A program made the position numbers and the translations under genes. A DNA stretch of 64,000 bases from Streptomyces sp. MspMP-M5 (GTDB taxonomy: Bacteria; Actinomycetota; Actinomycetes; Streptomycetales; Streptomycetaceae), in NCBI RefSeq assembly GCF_000373585.1, contig NZ_KB891854.1, forward strand, positions 198,003-262,002, read 5' to 3'. Shown here in pieces: positions 7,751 through 16,577 of this stretch. How positions within the stretch are numbered: position 1 is the first letter of the stretch; the number at the start of each line of letters is the position of its first letter. Under the pieces are notes generated by a model. That model was not told where the DNA came from. It was given only the letters and a program-made list of their open reading frames with translations, and searched no databases.

Positions 7751-8626
7751 TCAGGAGCCGCCCCCGTTGAGCGCGTCGCGCACCACGTCGGGCTTGTTGC
7801 TGATGATCCCGTCGACCCCCAGGCCGGCGATGCCGACCGCGCCCTTGGCGTCGTCGACGGTCCAGGTGTAGACCTCCAGCCGCCGGTGGTGCGGGCCCCG
7901 GAGTCCGTGCACCGCCTTCACGTACTTCCGGGTGACGGCGGTGTGCGGAGCGTTGATCTGATCGCAGTAGGCGGCGTACTTGGGCAGGTCGGCGACCGTG
8001 GGGCTGCCGAGGAAGCCCGTCTTGACCGCCGGGTCCAGGTGGTGGAACTTCTTGATCGCGTCGGCGTTGAAGCTCTGGACGATCAGGCGGCGCCGGATGT
8101 GCCCGCTGTCCAGCCAGCCGTCGCGGCGCAGCTCCCGGACCGCCTGCCGCTCGATACCGGGATAGAGCTCGGGGTTCTTCAGCTCCATCAACAGCTTCTG
8201 GCCGTTGTCCTCGACCTCCTCCAGATACTCCTCCAGCGTCGGCACCCGTTCGCCCTTGAACCGGGAGCCGAACCAGCTGCCGGCATCCAGCTTCTCGATC
8301 TCCCGGAGCGTGAAGTCGCCGACGTTCCACGGGGAGCGGTCCGGGAAGACCTTCTTGACGTTGGTCGTCCTCGCCAGCGAGGTGTCGTGCAGGACGACCA
8401 GCTCGCCGTCCTTGGTGCGCTGGACGTCGTTCTCGACCCAGGAGATGCCGAGCCGGTCGGCCGCGTCCACCGAGGCGAGGGTGTTCTCGGGCGCGTACGC
8501 CGCGGCGCCGCGATGGCCGACCACCACAGGATGATGCCCTGCGGCCTGGGCGCCGGAGGCGGGCACGGCGAGCGCGGACAGACCCATGAGGGCACCGGTG
8601 ACGGCGACGACGTGGCGGATACGCAT
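7751..8626 (-). CDS. Secreted glycerophosphodiester phosphodiesterase
   Basis: 291 residues. The signal peptide (MRIRHVVAVTGALMG, ending around PASGAQA) is followed by the GDPD TIM-barrel. GHRGAAAYAPENTLAS supplies the first catalytic His, Arg and Glu. ENDVQRTKDGELVVLHD supplies the metal-binding residues and second histidine. Near the end VYTWTVDD and GVDGIISNKPD are typical of the family. It hydrolyses glycerophosphodiesters to glycerol 3-phosphate and an alcohol outside the cytoplasm, a phosphate and carbon scavenging role. ATG 8626 sits behind GAGGAGT. Confidence 0.9.
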   Translation of the reverse strand: MRIRHVVAVTGALMGLSALAVPASGAQAAGHHPVVVGHRGAAAYAPENTLASVDAADRLGISWVENDVQRTKDGELVVLHDTSLARTTNVKKVFPDRSPWNVGDFTLREIEKLDAGSWFGSRFKGERVPTLEEYLEEVEDNGQKLLMELKNPELYPGIERQAVRELRRDGWLDSGHIRRRLIVQSFNADAIKKFHHLDPAVKTGFLGSPTVADLPKYAAYCDQINAPHTAVTRKYVKAVHGLRGPHHRRLEVYTWTVDDAKGAVGIAGLGVDGIISNKPDVVRDALNGGGS

Positions 8627-9088
8627 ACGGACTCCTCGTGACGTCGTGGAGGTGAGCTGACGTGAAGTGAGGTGAACGGGGCGGACGGACGGAGCCTCGC
8701 AGCCGGGCCGGAGCGGGAGCCGGACGTGCGGTGGCCGGGCGTGGAATGAGAAGTGGCCGGTTTCCGTGCGGAGCGTCGTAGTTGCAGGATGCCCGGAATG
8801 GCCGTGCAGCAGACGTACGTCCCGACGTCGTCCAACTTGCCGGAGCCACGGCATCCGCGCATCTTGACCGACGATGAGTCACCCGTCGCGCAGTTGACCG
8901 TTTTTGCCGGACGTGACCGGGGCATACCGCCCTACCCGGCCTCGACGGCTTCGGGCCGCCGGGCCGCCCGGGCCCGGCCGCCGCGGGCGGGCTGCCGGAA
9001 CACCCGCCGCCGGACATGGCCCGCCCGCCGCGCCCCGCCGCCCCGGCGGCCCCCGGAAAGCCGCAGGTCAGGGCCGATGCGGCACGCA
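8627..9088. other. Divergent region between the phosphodiesterase gene and uvrB, no supported gene
   Basis: About 460 bp. It must hold the leftward promoter of the phosphodiesterase gene and ends in the uvrB damage promoter. TTGACC occurs twice (about 8863 and 8895). Open frames on both strands run through but lack ribosome sites or recognisable products; one extends in frame into uvrB, which is why the uvrB start was fixed by its promoter and conserved N-terminus. Confidence 0.5.
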
Positions 9089-9111
9089 TTGTCAGTGGCG
9101 AGTCGTACGGT
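9089..9111 (+). promoter_or_regulatory. DNA-damage promoter of uvrB (RecA-NDp/PafBC type)
   Basis: TTGTCAGTGG-N7-TACGGT, an exact fit to TTGTCRGTG-N8-TAnnnT. The -10 box ends 7 nt before the uvrB ATG, which makes the transcript leaderless and supports that start. Confidence 0.85.
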
Positions 9112-9118
9112 GGATCCC

Positions 9119-11257
9119 ATGCGGCCCGTTTCACAGATCGAACGCACGGTGGCGCCCTTCGAGGTCGTCAGCTCCTACAAGCCCAGTGGCGACCAGCCGG
9201 CGGCCATCGCCGAGCTGGACCGCCGCATCCGCGGTGGTGAGAAGGACGTCGTCCTGCTGGGTGCGACCGGCACCGGCAAGTCGGCCACCACCGCGTGGAT
9301 GATCGAGAAGCTCCAGCGCCCGACGCTGGTGATGGCGCCCAACAAGACCCTCGCGGCCCAGCTCGCCAACGAGTTCCGCGAGCTGCTGCCCAACAACGCC
9401 GTCGAGTACTTCGTCTCGTACTACGACTACTACCAGCCAGAGGCGTACGTCCCGCAGTCCGATACGTACATCGAGAAGGACTCCTCCATCAACGAGGAGG
9501 TCGAACGCCTGCGCCACTCCGCGACGAACTCGCTCCTCACCCGGCGCGACGTGGTCGTCGTCGCCTCGGTGTCCTGTATCTACGGCCTGGGTACGCCCCA
9601 GGAGTACGTCGACCGCATGGTGCCGCTCAGGGTCGGCGACGAGATCGACCGCGACCTGCTGCTGCGCCGCTTCGTCGACATCCAGTACACCCGCAACGAC
9701 CTGGCGTTCACCCGGGGTACCTTCCGGGTCCGCGGCGACACCATCGAGATCTTCCCGGTCTACGAGGAGCTGGCCGTCCGGATCGAGATGTTCGGCGACG
9801 AGATCGAGGCGCTCTCCACCCTGCACCCGCTCACCGGCGAGGTGATCAGCGAGGACCAGCAGCTCTACGTCTTCCCCGCCAGCCACTACATCGCCGGACC
9901 CGAGCGCATGGAGAAGGCCATCGCCGGGATCGAGGCGGAGCTGGCCGACCGGCTCGCCACCCTGGAGAAGCAGGGCAAGCTGCTGGAGGCCCAGCGGCTG
10001 CGCATGCGCACCACCTACGACATCGAGATGATGCGGCAGATCGGCTCGTGCTCGGGCATCGAGAACTACTCGATGCACATGGACGACCGCGAGCCGGGCT
10101 CGGCGCCCAACACCCTCCTGGACTACTTCCCGGACGACTTCCTGCTGGTCGTCGACGAGTCGCATGTCACCGTCCCGCAGATCGGCGCCATGTACGAGGG
10201 CGACGCCTCCCGCAAGCGCACCCTCGTCGACCACGGCTTCCGGCTCCCGTCCGCGCTGGACAACCGGCCGCTGAAGTGGGAGGAGTTCCTGGAGCGGGTC
10301 GGCCAGACCGTCTACCTCTCCGCGACGCCCGGCCCGTACGAGCTGTCCCGCAGCGACGGCTTCGTGGAGCAGATCATCCGGCCGACCGGCCTGGTCGACC
10401 CGGAGGTGGTGGTCAAGCCCACCGACGGCCAGATCGACGACCTGGTGCACGAGATCCGCAAGCGCACCGAGAAGGACGAACGGGTCCTGGTCACCACCCT
10501 CACCAAGAAGATGGCCGAGGACCTCACCGACTACTTCCTGGAGCTCGGCATCCAGGTGCGCTATCTGCACAGCGACGTGGACACCCTGCGCCGTGTGGAG
10601 CTGCTGCGCGAGCTGCGGTCGGGCGAGTTCGACGTGCTCGTCGGCATCAACCTCCTCCGGGAGGGCCTGGACCTCCCGGAGGTCTCCCTGGTGGCGATCC
10701 TGGACGCCGACAAGGAGGGCTTCCTGCGCTCCGGCACCTCCCTGATCCAGACCATCGGCCGAGCGGCGCGCAACGTCTCCGGTCAGGTGCACATGTACGC
10801 CGACAAGGTCACCCCGGCGATGGCGAAGGCCATCGAGGAGACCAACCGCCGCAGGGAGAAGCAGCTGGCGTACAACAAGGCGAACGGCATCGACCCGCAG
10901 CCGCTCCGCAAGAAGATCGGCGACATCGTCGCCACCCTCGCCCGTGAGGAGATCGACACCCAGGAGCTGCTGGGCACCGGCTACCGCAAGGCCGGCGACA
11001 AGGAGGGCAAGGCCAAGGCACCGGTCCCGGCACTCGGCGGCAAGGCCGGGAAGGCGGCCAAGGGCAAGGGCGGCAAGGGCACGGAGACGCTGACGGACCG
11101 TCCCGCCGCCGAACTCGCCGAGACCATCGAGGAGCTGACGGAGCGGATGCGGGCGGCCGCCGCCGAGCTGCAGTTCGAGGTCGCCGCCCGGCTCCGGGAC
11201 GAGGTCGGCGAGCTGAAGAAGGAGCTGCGCCAGATGAAGGAGGCCGGACTGAAGTAG
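9119..11257 (+). CDS. uvrB: Excinuclease ABC subunit B
   Basis: 712 residues, a full-length UvrB. It is the DNA-damage verification helicase that receives DNA from UvrA and recruits UvrC. Walker [14 protein letters not shown] is near residue 48. The beta-hairpin region has [13 protein letters not shown] and the helicase C-terminal half has [12 protein letters not shown] and QTIGRAARN. The C-terminal UVR domain ([20 protein letters not shown]) binds UvrC. A Lys/Gly/Ala-rich linker (about 615-660) precedes it. ATG 9119 is chosen because the conserved start [11 protein letters not shown] and the -10 box 7 nt upstream agree. Confidence 0.97.
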   Translation: MRPVSQIERTVAPFEVVSSYKPSGDQPAAIAELDRRIRGGEKDVVLLGATGTGKSATTAWMIEKLQRPTLVMAPNKTLAAQLANEFRELLPNNAVEYFVSYYDYYQPEAYVPQSDTYIEKDSSINEEVERLRHSATNSLLTRRDVVVVASVSCIYGLGTPQEYVDRMVPLRVGDEIDRDLLLRRFVDIQYTRNDLAFTRGTFRVRGDTIEIFPVYEELAVRIEMFGDEIEALSTLHPLTGEVISEDQQLYVFPASHYIAGPERMEKAIAGIEAELADRLATLEKQGKLLEAQRLRMRTTYDIEMMRQIGSCSGIENYSMHMDDREPGSAPNTLLDYFPDDFLLVVDESHVTVPQIGAMYEGDASRKRTLVDHGFRLPSALDNRPLKWEEFLERVGQTVYLSATPGPYELSRSDGFVEQIIRPTGLVDPEVVVKPTDGQIDDLVHEIRKRTEKDERVLVTTLTKKMAEDLTDYFLELGIQVRYLHSDVDTLRRVELLRELRSGEFDVLVGINLLREGLDLPEVSLVAILDADKEGFLRSGTSLIQTIGRAARNVSGQVHMYADKVTPAMAKAIEETNRRREKQLAYNKANGIDPQPLRKKIGDIVATLAREEIDTQELLGTGYRKAGDKEGKAKAPVPALGGKAGKAAKGKGGKGTETLTDRPAAELAETIEELTERMRAAAAELQFEVAARLRDEVGELKKELRQMKEAGLK

Positions 11258-11621
11258 GCGGCGGGGCATCGGCGGCCCACTCCGGGGCACCGGCGGGTGA
11301 GGGGCGCGGAGCCGCCGGGCCGACAGCAGGTCCGTCACCCGGGCGTGTCGCGGCTCCGCCACGGAAGGGGGGCTCGGCGCGCCCCGGACGGGTCAGGTGC
11401 GTAGGGTCGGGAGCAGCCGCCCGACCATTGGTCACCGCACCGGTCGGCGGGAGTGGTGAGGTGGCGCCGCGGGCCGGTCGCCGGGCCGGGCGGGGCGTCG
11501 ACCTGCGGACGTCCGACGGGACGCCGACCGCGGTCCGGAAGGGCCCGCCGACAGTCCTGCCGCGCCCGTGGGCGCGCCGCGGCACTGACGAGCGACCCGT
11601 ACGACACGCAGGGGGAGAACG
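11258..11621. other. Region between uvrB and the TerD-fusion gene
   Basis: 364 bp without a supported gene. It contains a long hairpin (GCGGAGCCGC 11306-11315 with GCGGCTCCGC 11350-11359, plus inner CCGGG/CCCGG pairing) that may end uvrB transcription. TAGGGT at 11402 is a possible -10 box for the TerD-fusion gene. Confidence 0.45.
11306..11359. terminator. Hairpin after uvrB
   Basis: Perfect 10-bp arms (11306-11315 and 11350-11359) with an inner CCGGG/CCCGG stem. It begins 49 bp past the uvrB stop. There is no T-run. Confidence 0.45.
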
Positions 11622-13772
11622 ATGACGGCGGAGCTCGTCCGGGGGCAGAACCACCCGCTGGACCGCACCCGGGTGGAGATCCGGATCGCGGCCGCCGCGC
11701 CCGTGCTGGCCGCGGTCGCGCTCGGCGATGAGCAGGGCCGGCTGCCGGGCGCCGAGGCGGTGGCCCATCCGGGCGCACCGCGGCGGGCGGGCGTCGAGGT
11801 GCCGTCCCGTGTGGCCGCCGAACAGCGCATCGCGGTTGATCTCGCCGCGCTGCCCGGCACGGTGCGGCGGGTGAGTGTGCTGCTGGTGCTGCCGGACGGG
11901 CCCGGCGTGCCGCGCGGCTTCGGTGCCCTCGCCGCGCCGTCGGTCGCCGTGACGAGCCCCGACGGCACCCGTCTCGTCGGCTGCACCCTCACCGGCCTGG
12001 GCCCCGAGACCGCACTGGTCGCCGTGGAGCTCTACCGGCGGCGGGGCGCCTGGCGGATCCGCGCCGTGGGCCAGGGGTACGCCGGAGGGCTGGCGGCACT
12101 GCTGCACGACCAGGGGCTGCCGGAGGCCGCGGAACTGGCCGCGGAGATCACGACGGTGACCGGCCGGCAACCGGAACCGGCCGGCCCGGCGTCCACCCCG
12201 TCGGCCGGCCAGGAGGCCGCCCCGAACGGCCCGGAACCCGCTCCGGCGACCGGCCCCAGCCACGCCCCGGTGGCGGCCCCCGATCCGGCCGTGGCGAGCC
12301 GCCCCGAACGGCCCACGGCCGCCCCCGCGGCCGCCCCCACCACCGACACCCCGGCGACCGAGCCCGGCGCGCCCACCACTCCGCCGTCCGTCTCCACCGC
12401 CCCGGCCGCCACGCCCGCCACCCCGCCGCCCGGCTCCCGCATCGACTACCGCCACCCCCGGCGCCCCACCGACCCCGCAGCGGCCCGTATGCCGTCCGCC
12501 CGCCCCGTCGCTGCGCCCCCGGCCCCGCCGTCTGCCGGCCCCGTCGCCGCGCCCGGTGCCCCGGAGGACCCCGCCGTGCCGGTCGCCGGTGACGCCAACG
12601 GCTGGAGCATGGAGGAGCGGCTCTACAACCAGGTCCGGGGCATGTTCGAGGACCTGGCCCGGTCGGTCGCGGCGTACCGCGGCGCGGCCGGCTTCGCCGC
12701 CTCCCGTCTGGAGCGGGAGCTGGACGAGGCGCTCGCCGACCCCCGCGCCCGTATGGACGGCGCCACCGAGGCCGCCCGCGCCGCGTCCCGGCAGCGGCAC
12801 GCCGACCTGGTCGGCCGGGCCCGCGCCGTCCTCGACCGCGACCTCGCCCAGCTCACCGCCGTGTCGGAGGTGGTCGAGCCCGCGCTGCCGCCCGCGCTGG
12901 CCCGTTGGGACAGCCCGGTGTGGCACGGCTACGAGGCGCCGCGGCAGCATCCGATGGCGGTCCGGCTGGGCGATCTGCACCTCCCGGAGGCCCCTGGCCT
13001 GCGCATTCCGCTGCTCGTCCGGCTTCCTCTGGAGCGCGGCCTGTGGATCGACAGCGGTCCCGGCCCGTATCCCCGTGCCGGGTACGCCCCGGAGCGGGAG
13101 GTCGGTCGCCGGGAGCTGGGCAGTGCGCTCACCGACGCGCCGCCCGACGAGGCCACGCTGGCGCGCCTCGCCCTGGAGACCGCCGTCGCCCTCGCCGCCC
13201 GCCTGCTGGCCGCTCATCCGCCGGGCGCGTACGCCCTCCAGGTCATCGACGCCGCCGGGGCGGCCGGGCCGGCGCTGGCCCCGTTGCGGGAGAGCGGCGC
13301 GCTGCCCGAGCCGCCGCCGGCCGGCGCCCGGGGCGTGGCCGCGGTCCTGGGGGCGCTGACCCGCCGGGTCGACCTCCTCCAGATGGCGGTGCGCCACCGC
13401 GCCACCGAGGCCCTGCCGCCGGAGCTGGACCCGGCCGAGCAACTCGTGATCGTCCACGACTTCCCGCACGGCTTCGACGACCGCGCCCTGAACCAACTGC
13501 GCTATCTGGCCGACGAGGGCCCCGCGGTCGGGGTCCATCTGATGCTGGTGGCCGACCGGGAGCGGGCACGGGAGTACGGGCCGCTCCTGGACCCGCTGTG
13601 GCGCGCCCTGCTGCGGTTGACCCCGGTGCCCGACGACCATCTCGCCGACCCCTGGGTCGGCCATGCCTGGACGTACGAGCCCCCGCTCGCGCCCCGGCGC
13701 AGCGAGGTGGTCCGCCGGGTGATGGACCGTGTCGCCGAGGCCCGCCGCGCCGCGGGCTCGCACCCCGGCTGA
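11622..13772 (+). CDS. TerD-domain fusion protein (tellurium-resistance family)
   Basis: 716 residues. The N-terminal 1-170 is a TerD-type domain: it begins with MTAELVRGQNHPL and has SVLLVLPDGPG and TALVAVELYRRRGAWRIRAVGQGY. Residues about 175-320 are a Pro/Ala-rich, probably disordered linker. The C-terminal half has a helical stretch (YNQVRGMFEDLARSVAAYRG) and a region with LVIVHDFPHGFDDRALNQL and GVHLMLVADRE. These resemble the Walker B and following part of FtsK-like ATPases, but no Walker A is visible, so ATPase activity is doubtful. ATG 11622 follows GGGGGAGA. It sits upstream of a TerC-family gene, consistent with membrane-associated Ter stress modules. Confidence 0.75.
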   Translation: MTAELVRGQNHPLDRTRVEIRIAAAAPVLAAVALGDEQGRLPGAEAVAHPGAPRRAGVEVPSRVAAEQRIAVDLAALPGTVRRVSVLLVLPDGPGVPRGFGALAAPSVAVTSPDGTRLVGCTLTGLGPETALVAVELYRRRGAWRIRAVGQGYAGGLAALLHDQGLPEAAELAAEITTVTGRQPEPAGPASTPSAGQEAAPNGPEPAPATGPSHAPVAAPDPAVASRPERPTAAPAAAPTTDTPATEPGAPTTPPSVSTAPAATPATPPPGSRIDYRHPRRPTDPAAARMPSARPVAAPPAPPSAGPVAAPGAPEDPAVPVAGDANGWSMEERLYNQVRGMFEDLARSVAAYRGAAGFAASRLERELDEALADPRARMDGATEAARAASRQRHADLVGRARAVLDRDLAQLTAVSEVVEPALPPALARWDSPVWHGYEAPRQHPMAVRLGDLHLPEAPGLRIPLLVRLPLERGLWIDSGPGPYPRAGYAPEREVGRRELGSALTDAPPDEATLARLALETAVALAARLLAAHPPGAYALQVIDAAGAAGPALAPLRESGALPEPPPAGARGVAAVLGALTRRVDLLQMAVRHRATEALPPELDPAEQLVIVHDFPHGFDDRALNQLRYLADEGPAVGVHLMLVADRERAREYGPLLDPLWRALLRLTPVPDDHLADPWVGHAWTYEPPLAPRRSEVVRRVMDRVAEARRAAGSHPG

Positions 13773-13855
13773 CCGTCAGTCGCTCGAGAGACCAGCCCCC
13801 ACCAGCGGCTTTATCCTTTCCTTTGCCATTTCATGAACTGCCTTTACTCTTTCTT

Positions 13856-13906
13856 GTACGGAGGGCGCCGAGTCCCCCGGCAGCGACGACGCTGTGCGTG
13901 CCGTAC
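13856..13906 (+). promoter_or_regulatory. Possible structured 5' leader of the TerC-family gene
   Basis: GTACGG (13856-13861) and CCGTAC (13901-13906) can pair around a 39-nt interior, just upstream of the ribosome site. The preceding 13805-13855 is unusually pyrimidine- and AT-rich for this genome and probably holds the promoter. Some TerC-family genes elsewhere carry manganese riboswitches, but the conserved core of that class was not recognised here. Confidence 0.25.
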
Positions 13907-13924
13907 GACATTGCCGGAGGAGCA

Positions 13925-14923
13925 GTGGACGTTTCCCCCACCCTCTGGGCGCTGACCATCCTCGGTCTGTGCGCCCTGATCGCCGTCGACTTCTTCATCG
14001 GCGGACGCAAACCCCATGAGGTCTCCCTCCAGGAAGCCGGCATCTGGACCGGTGTCTGGATGGGGCTCGCCGCGCTGTTCGGGCTCGGCCTGTTGGTGTT
14101 CGGCGGCGGCGCGCCGGCCGGCGAGTTCTTCGCGGGCTTCATCACCGAGAAGTCGCTGAGCGTCGACAACCTCTTCGTCTTCGTCCTGATCATGGGCAAG
14201 TTCGCGGTCCCGGCCGTCTACCAGCAACGGGTGCTGATGGTCGGGGTGCTGATCGCGCTGGTGCTGCGGGCCGGCTTCATCGGCGCCGGCGCGGCGATCA
14301 TCGCCAACTTCTCCTGGGTGTTCTACCTCTTCGGCGCGTTCCTCATCTGGACGGCGTGGAAGCTGATCCAGGAGGCGCGGTCCGGGCACGAGGACGAGGA
14401 GTTCGAGGAGAACCGCTTCCTGAAGGCGGTCGAGCGCCGCTTCCCGTCCACCGACCGGTACCACGGCACCAGGCTGTTCGTCGTGGAGAACGGCCGGCGG
14501 CTGATGACGCCGATGCTGATCGTCATGCTGGCGATCGGCACCACCGACGTCCTGTTCGCCCTGGACTCGATCCCGGCGATCTTCGGCCTGACCCAGGACC
14601 CGTACATCGTCTTCACCGCCAACGCCTTCGCCCTGATGGGGCTGCGGCAGCTGTACTTCCTGATCGGCGGGCTGCTGAAGAAGCTGGTCCACCTCTCCTA
14701 CGGCCTGTCGGTGATCCTCGGGTTCATCGGCGTGAAGCTGGTGCTGCACGCCCTGCACGAATCCGGGGTGGCCGTCCCGGAGATCAGCATTCCGGTCTCG
14801 CTGGGCGTGATCGGTGCGGTGCTGGTCATCACGACCGTGACCAGCCTGCGGGCCTCGCGGCGCCAGGCGGCCGAGGAGTCCGTGGAGGCGGCCGAAGAAG
14901 CCGAGGTGGCCACCCGCGGGTGA
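13925..14923 (+). CDS. TerC-family integral membrane protein (Alx-like)
   Basis: 332 residues with about eight to nine hydrophobic segments. Family hallmarks are FITEKSLSVDNLFVFVLIM (about residues 75-93) and GTTDVLFALDSIPAIFGLT (about 205-225), with the buried acidic residues thought to bind metal ions. The intervening loop is acidic (SGHEDEEFEEN) and the C-terminus is Glu/Ala-rich and cytosolic. Members export or bind Mn2+ or act in tellurite and pH stress responses. GTG 13925 follows GGAGGAGC. It is the second Ter-type gene of a pair with the TerD fusion upstream. Confidence 0.88.
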   Translation: MDVSPTLWALTILGLCALIAVDFFIGGRKPHEVSLQEAGIWTGVWMGLAALFGLGLLVFGGGAPAGEFFAGFITEKSLSVDNLFVFVLIMGKFAVPAVYQQRVLMVGVLIALVLRAGFIGAGAAIIANFSWVFYLFGAFLIWTAWKLIQEARSGHEDEEFEENRFLKAVERRFPSTDRYHGTRLFVVENGRRLMTPMLIVMLAIGTTDVLFALDSIPAIFGLTQDPYIVFTANAFALMGLRQLYFLIGGLLKKLVHLSYGLSVILGFIGVKLVLHALHESGVAVPEISIPVSLGVIGAVLVITTVTSLRASRRQAAEESVEAAEEAEVATRG

Positions 14924-14927
14924 CGCG

Positions 14928-14965
14928 GAGGGCCCGGCGGGCGGTGTGTCGCCCGCCGGGCCCTC
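14928..14965. terminator. Strong bidirectional hairpin between convergent genes
   Basis: Perfect 15-bp stem (GAGGGCCCGGCGGGC with its complement) and an 8-nt loop, between the TerC-family stop (14923) and the stop of the convergent hydrolase gene (14984). Confidence 0.8.
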
Positions 14966-14983
14966 AGCCGGTCTCCGGTCCGC

Positions 14984-15640
14984 TTACCAGCCGCGGGCCC
15001 GCCACTCGGCGAGATGCGGCCGCTCGGCGCCGAGCGTGGTGTCGGCGCCATGGCCCGGATAGACCCAGGTCTCGTCCGGCAGTTCGTCGAAGAGCTTGCG
15101 CTGCACGCCGTCGAGGAGGGTGCCGAACCGCTCCGCGCTGCCCCAGGTGTTGCCGACGCCGCCGGGGAAGAGACAGTCCCCGGTGAAGACGTGCGGGTGG
15201 CCGTGCGGGTCGTCGTAGACCAGCGCGATGCTGCCCGGGGTGTGCCCCACCAGATGACGCGCGGTCAGGCGGACCCGCCCGACGGTCACGGTGTCGCCGT
15301 CGTCGAGCAGCACGTCCGTGGGGACGGGGATGCCCTCGGCGTCGTGCCGCCCCGCGTACGTCCGCGCACCGGTGGCGTCGACCACCTCGCGCAGCGCGCC
15401 CCAGTGATCGCCGTGCTGGTGCGTGGTGACCACGGACGCCAGACCGCTGTCGCCGATCAGCGTCAGGAGCGTGTGTGGCTCGGCGGCCGCGTCGATCAGC
15501 AACTGCTCGTCGGTGGCCCGGCACCGCAGCACATAGGCGTTGTTGTCCGTCGGACCGACCGCGACCTTCGAGATCATCAGGTCGGTCAGCTCGTGCACGT
15601 CGGCCGGTCCGCCGACCTTCACTGCTCCGCTGTAGGTCAT
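14984..15640 (-). CDS. MBL-fold metallo-hydrolase (glyoxalase II-like)
   Basis: 218 residues of the metallo-beta-lactamase fold. The metal motif HxHxDH appears as THQHGDHWG, with an unusual Gln at the start (HQHGDH). Further ligands lie in GHTPGSIALVY, FTGDCLFPGG and a C-terminal VYPGHGADTT. This pattern fits hydroxyacylglutathione hydrolase-like enzymes; in a mycothiol organism the thioester substrate would differ. It is preceded at 10 bp by the mycothiol-dependent isomerase family gene on the same strand, which supports a shared thiol-detoxification role (inference). Confidence 0.85.
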   Translation of the reverse strand: MTYSGAVKVGGPADVHELTDLMISKVAVGPTDNNAYVLRCRATDEQLLIDAAAEPHTLLTLIGDSGLASVVTTHQHGDHWGALREVVDATGARTYAGRHDAEGIPVPTDVLLDDGDTVTVGRVRLTARHLVGHTPGSIALVYDDPHGHPHVFTGDCLFPGGVGNTWGSAERFGTLLDGVQRKLFDELPDETWVYPGHGADTTLGAERPHLAEWRARGW

Positions 15641-15650
15641 GGCACCAACT

Positions 15651-16391
15651 CTAGAGCGGGGGAACGACAGGCAGCGGTCCGCCGTGGGTGTCCAGACGGG
15701 CGCCGTCCGCGCGCCCGGTCAGCCAGCCGACCAGGTCGCGCGCCGAGCCGCTCACCACCGCCGGAGCGGCCGTGCCGCCGGCGTCGGGGCCGCGGCGCCC
15801 GGTGTGCCACCGGCGGCCGTCGTCGTCGCGCAGCTCCAGCGCGGGCAGCTCCGGGTGGCCGGCGAACTTGATCCCGGTGAGGAAGTCCAGCTCGCTGTCC
15901 ACGAAGGCCGGCGACAGCTGGTCGACGGTGTAGCCCACGCCCAGGTCGACATGGTGCAGTTCGACCTCGGCCAGCCGGCGCAGCGCCAGCCGGTCGGCCC
16001 GCTCGACGACGCCGTTGCGCATCTCGACCTGGTACGCCCGGCGGTCCTCCGGGAGGGACTGCGCCGCCGCGTCGAAACGGGCCGCGGACTCCCGGAGGTC
16101 TTCCAGGTGGGTCGCCAGCGGACGGTCGGCGCCCCGCTCGATGTCGCCGTCGCGCGCCGCGGTACTCGCGTACATCGGCGTGCGGACGCCGGTCCGCGCC
16201 CAGGTCAGGAGATTGGTCAGGGCGTCGGCGTTACGGGCCAGATGGGCCAGGACATGGCCCCGGGTCCATCCGGGGAGCAGCGACGGCTCGCCGACCGCGG
16301 CGTCGTCGAGCTTGCCCAGGGAGACCAGCAGCCGGTCGGTGGCCTCGTGGACGGCGGCCGCATCGCGCGGGAAATCAGGAGGGATGGTCAT
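15651..16391 (-). CDS. Maleylpyruvate isomerase family mycothiol-dependent enzyme
   Basis: 246 residues of the DinB-like mycothiol-dependent maleylpyruvate isomerase family. The N-terminal four-helix bundle carries GWTRGHVLAHLARNADALTNLL (about residues 41-62) with metal-ligand histidines. RRLAEVELHHVDLGVGY supplies the others. The C-terminal domain ends in SARDLVGWLTGR. Mycothiol is the actinobacterial thiol, so the enzyme should isomerise or conjugate a small electrophile. ATG 16391 starts the conserved domain. A hairpin region separates it from the flavin hydroxylase gene upstream, whose product may feed the same aromatic pathway. Confidence 0.85.
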   Translation of the reverse strand: MTIPPDFPRDAAAVHEATDRLLVSLGKLDDAAVGEPSLLPGWTRGHVLAHLARNADALTNLLTWARTGVRTPMYASTAARDGDIERGADRPLATHLEDLRESAARFDAAAQSLPEDRRAYQVEMRNGVVERADRLALRRLAEVELHHVDLGVGYTVDQLSPAFVDSELDFLTGIKFAGHPELPALELRDDDGRRWHTGRRGPDAGGTAAPAVVSGSARDLVGWLTGRADGARLDTHGGPLPVVPPL

Positions 16392-16486
16392 GGCCCGACG
16401 CTAGCGCCGGCCTGGCCCGTCCGGGAGGCGAACGGCAGCGTTCGGGGCGGAAGCGGGGTGTGCCGGTGGCACGGGCGGTGCGCGCG

Positions 16487-16536
16487 GGCGTGGAAGGGGC
16501 GGACGGGGCGACCGCCTCTTCCACGCCGTCCGCCCC
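16487..16536 (-). promoter_or_regulatory. Two mutually exclusive hairpins between the hydroxylase and isomerase genes
   Basis: Hairpin A pairs 16487-16502 with 16512-16527 (16 pairs, one mismatch, 9-nt loop). Hairpin B pairs GGGGCGGACGG (16496-16506) with CCGTCCGCCCC (16526-16536). They share 16496-16502 and 16526-16527, so only one can form at a time. On the minus-strand transcript the region lies after the flavin hydroxylase stop and about 95 nt before the isomerase start, where a terminator/antiterminator switch would act. The function is inferred. Confidence 0.45.
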
Positions 16537-16556
16537 CTGAGGGCCGTCCGACGGGA

Positions 16557-16577
16557 CTTCGGACTCACTCATCTAGG
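16557..16577 (-). repeat. 21-bp repeat, copy 1 (partner at 47583-47603)
   Basis: CCTAGATGAGTGAGTCCGAAG on the minus strand differs from the copy at 47583-47603 at a single base. Here it begins at the TAG stop of the flavin hydroxylase gene and contains ATGAGTGAGTCC immediately afterwards. CTAG is a rare tetramer in Streptomyces DNA. Confidence 0.7.

Noticed and set aside
8753..9118. N-terminal extension of uvrB in the same frame
   Set aside because: The conserved UvrB start and a damage-type promoter ending 7 nt before ATG 9119 place transcription start after this stretch.
10809..13763. A long minus-strand frame antisense to uvrB and the TerD-fusion gene
   Set aside because: Repetitive Arg/Gly/Pro composition, no family resemblance, and mirrors genes on the other strand.
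13801..13924. A manganese riboswitch ahead of the TerC-family gene
   Set aside because: Only a simple GTACGG/CCGTAC pairing is visible; the conserved riboswitch core was not recognised.
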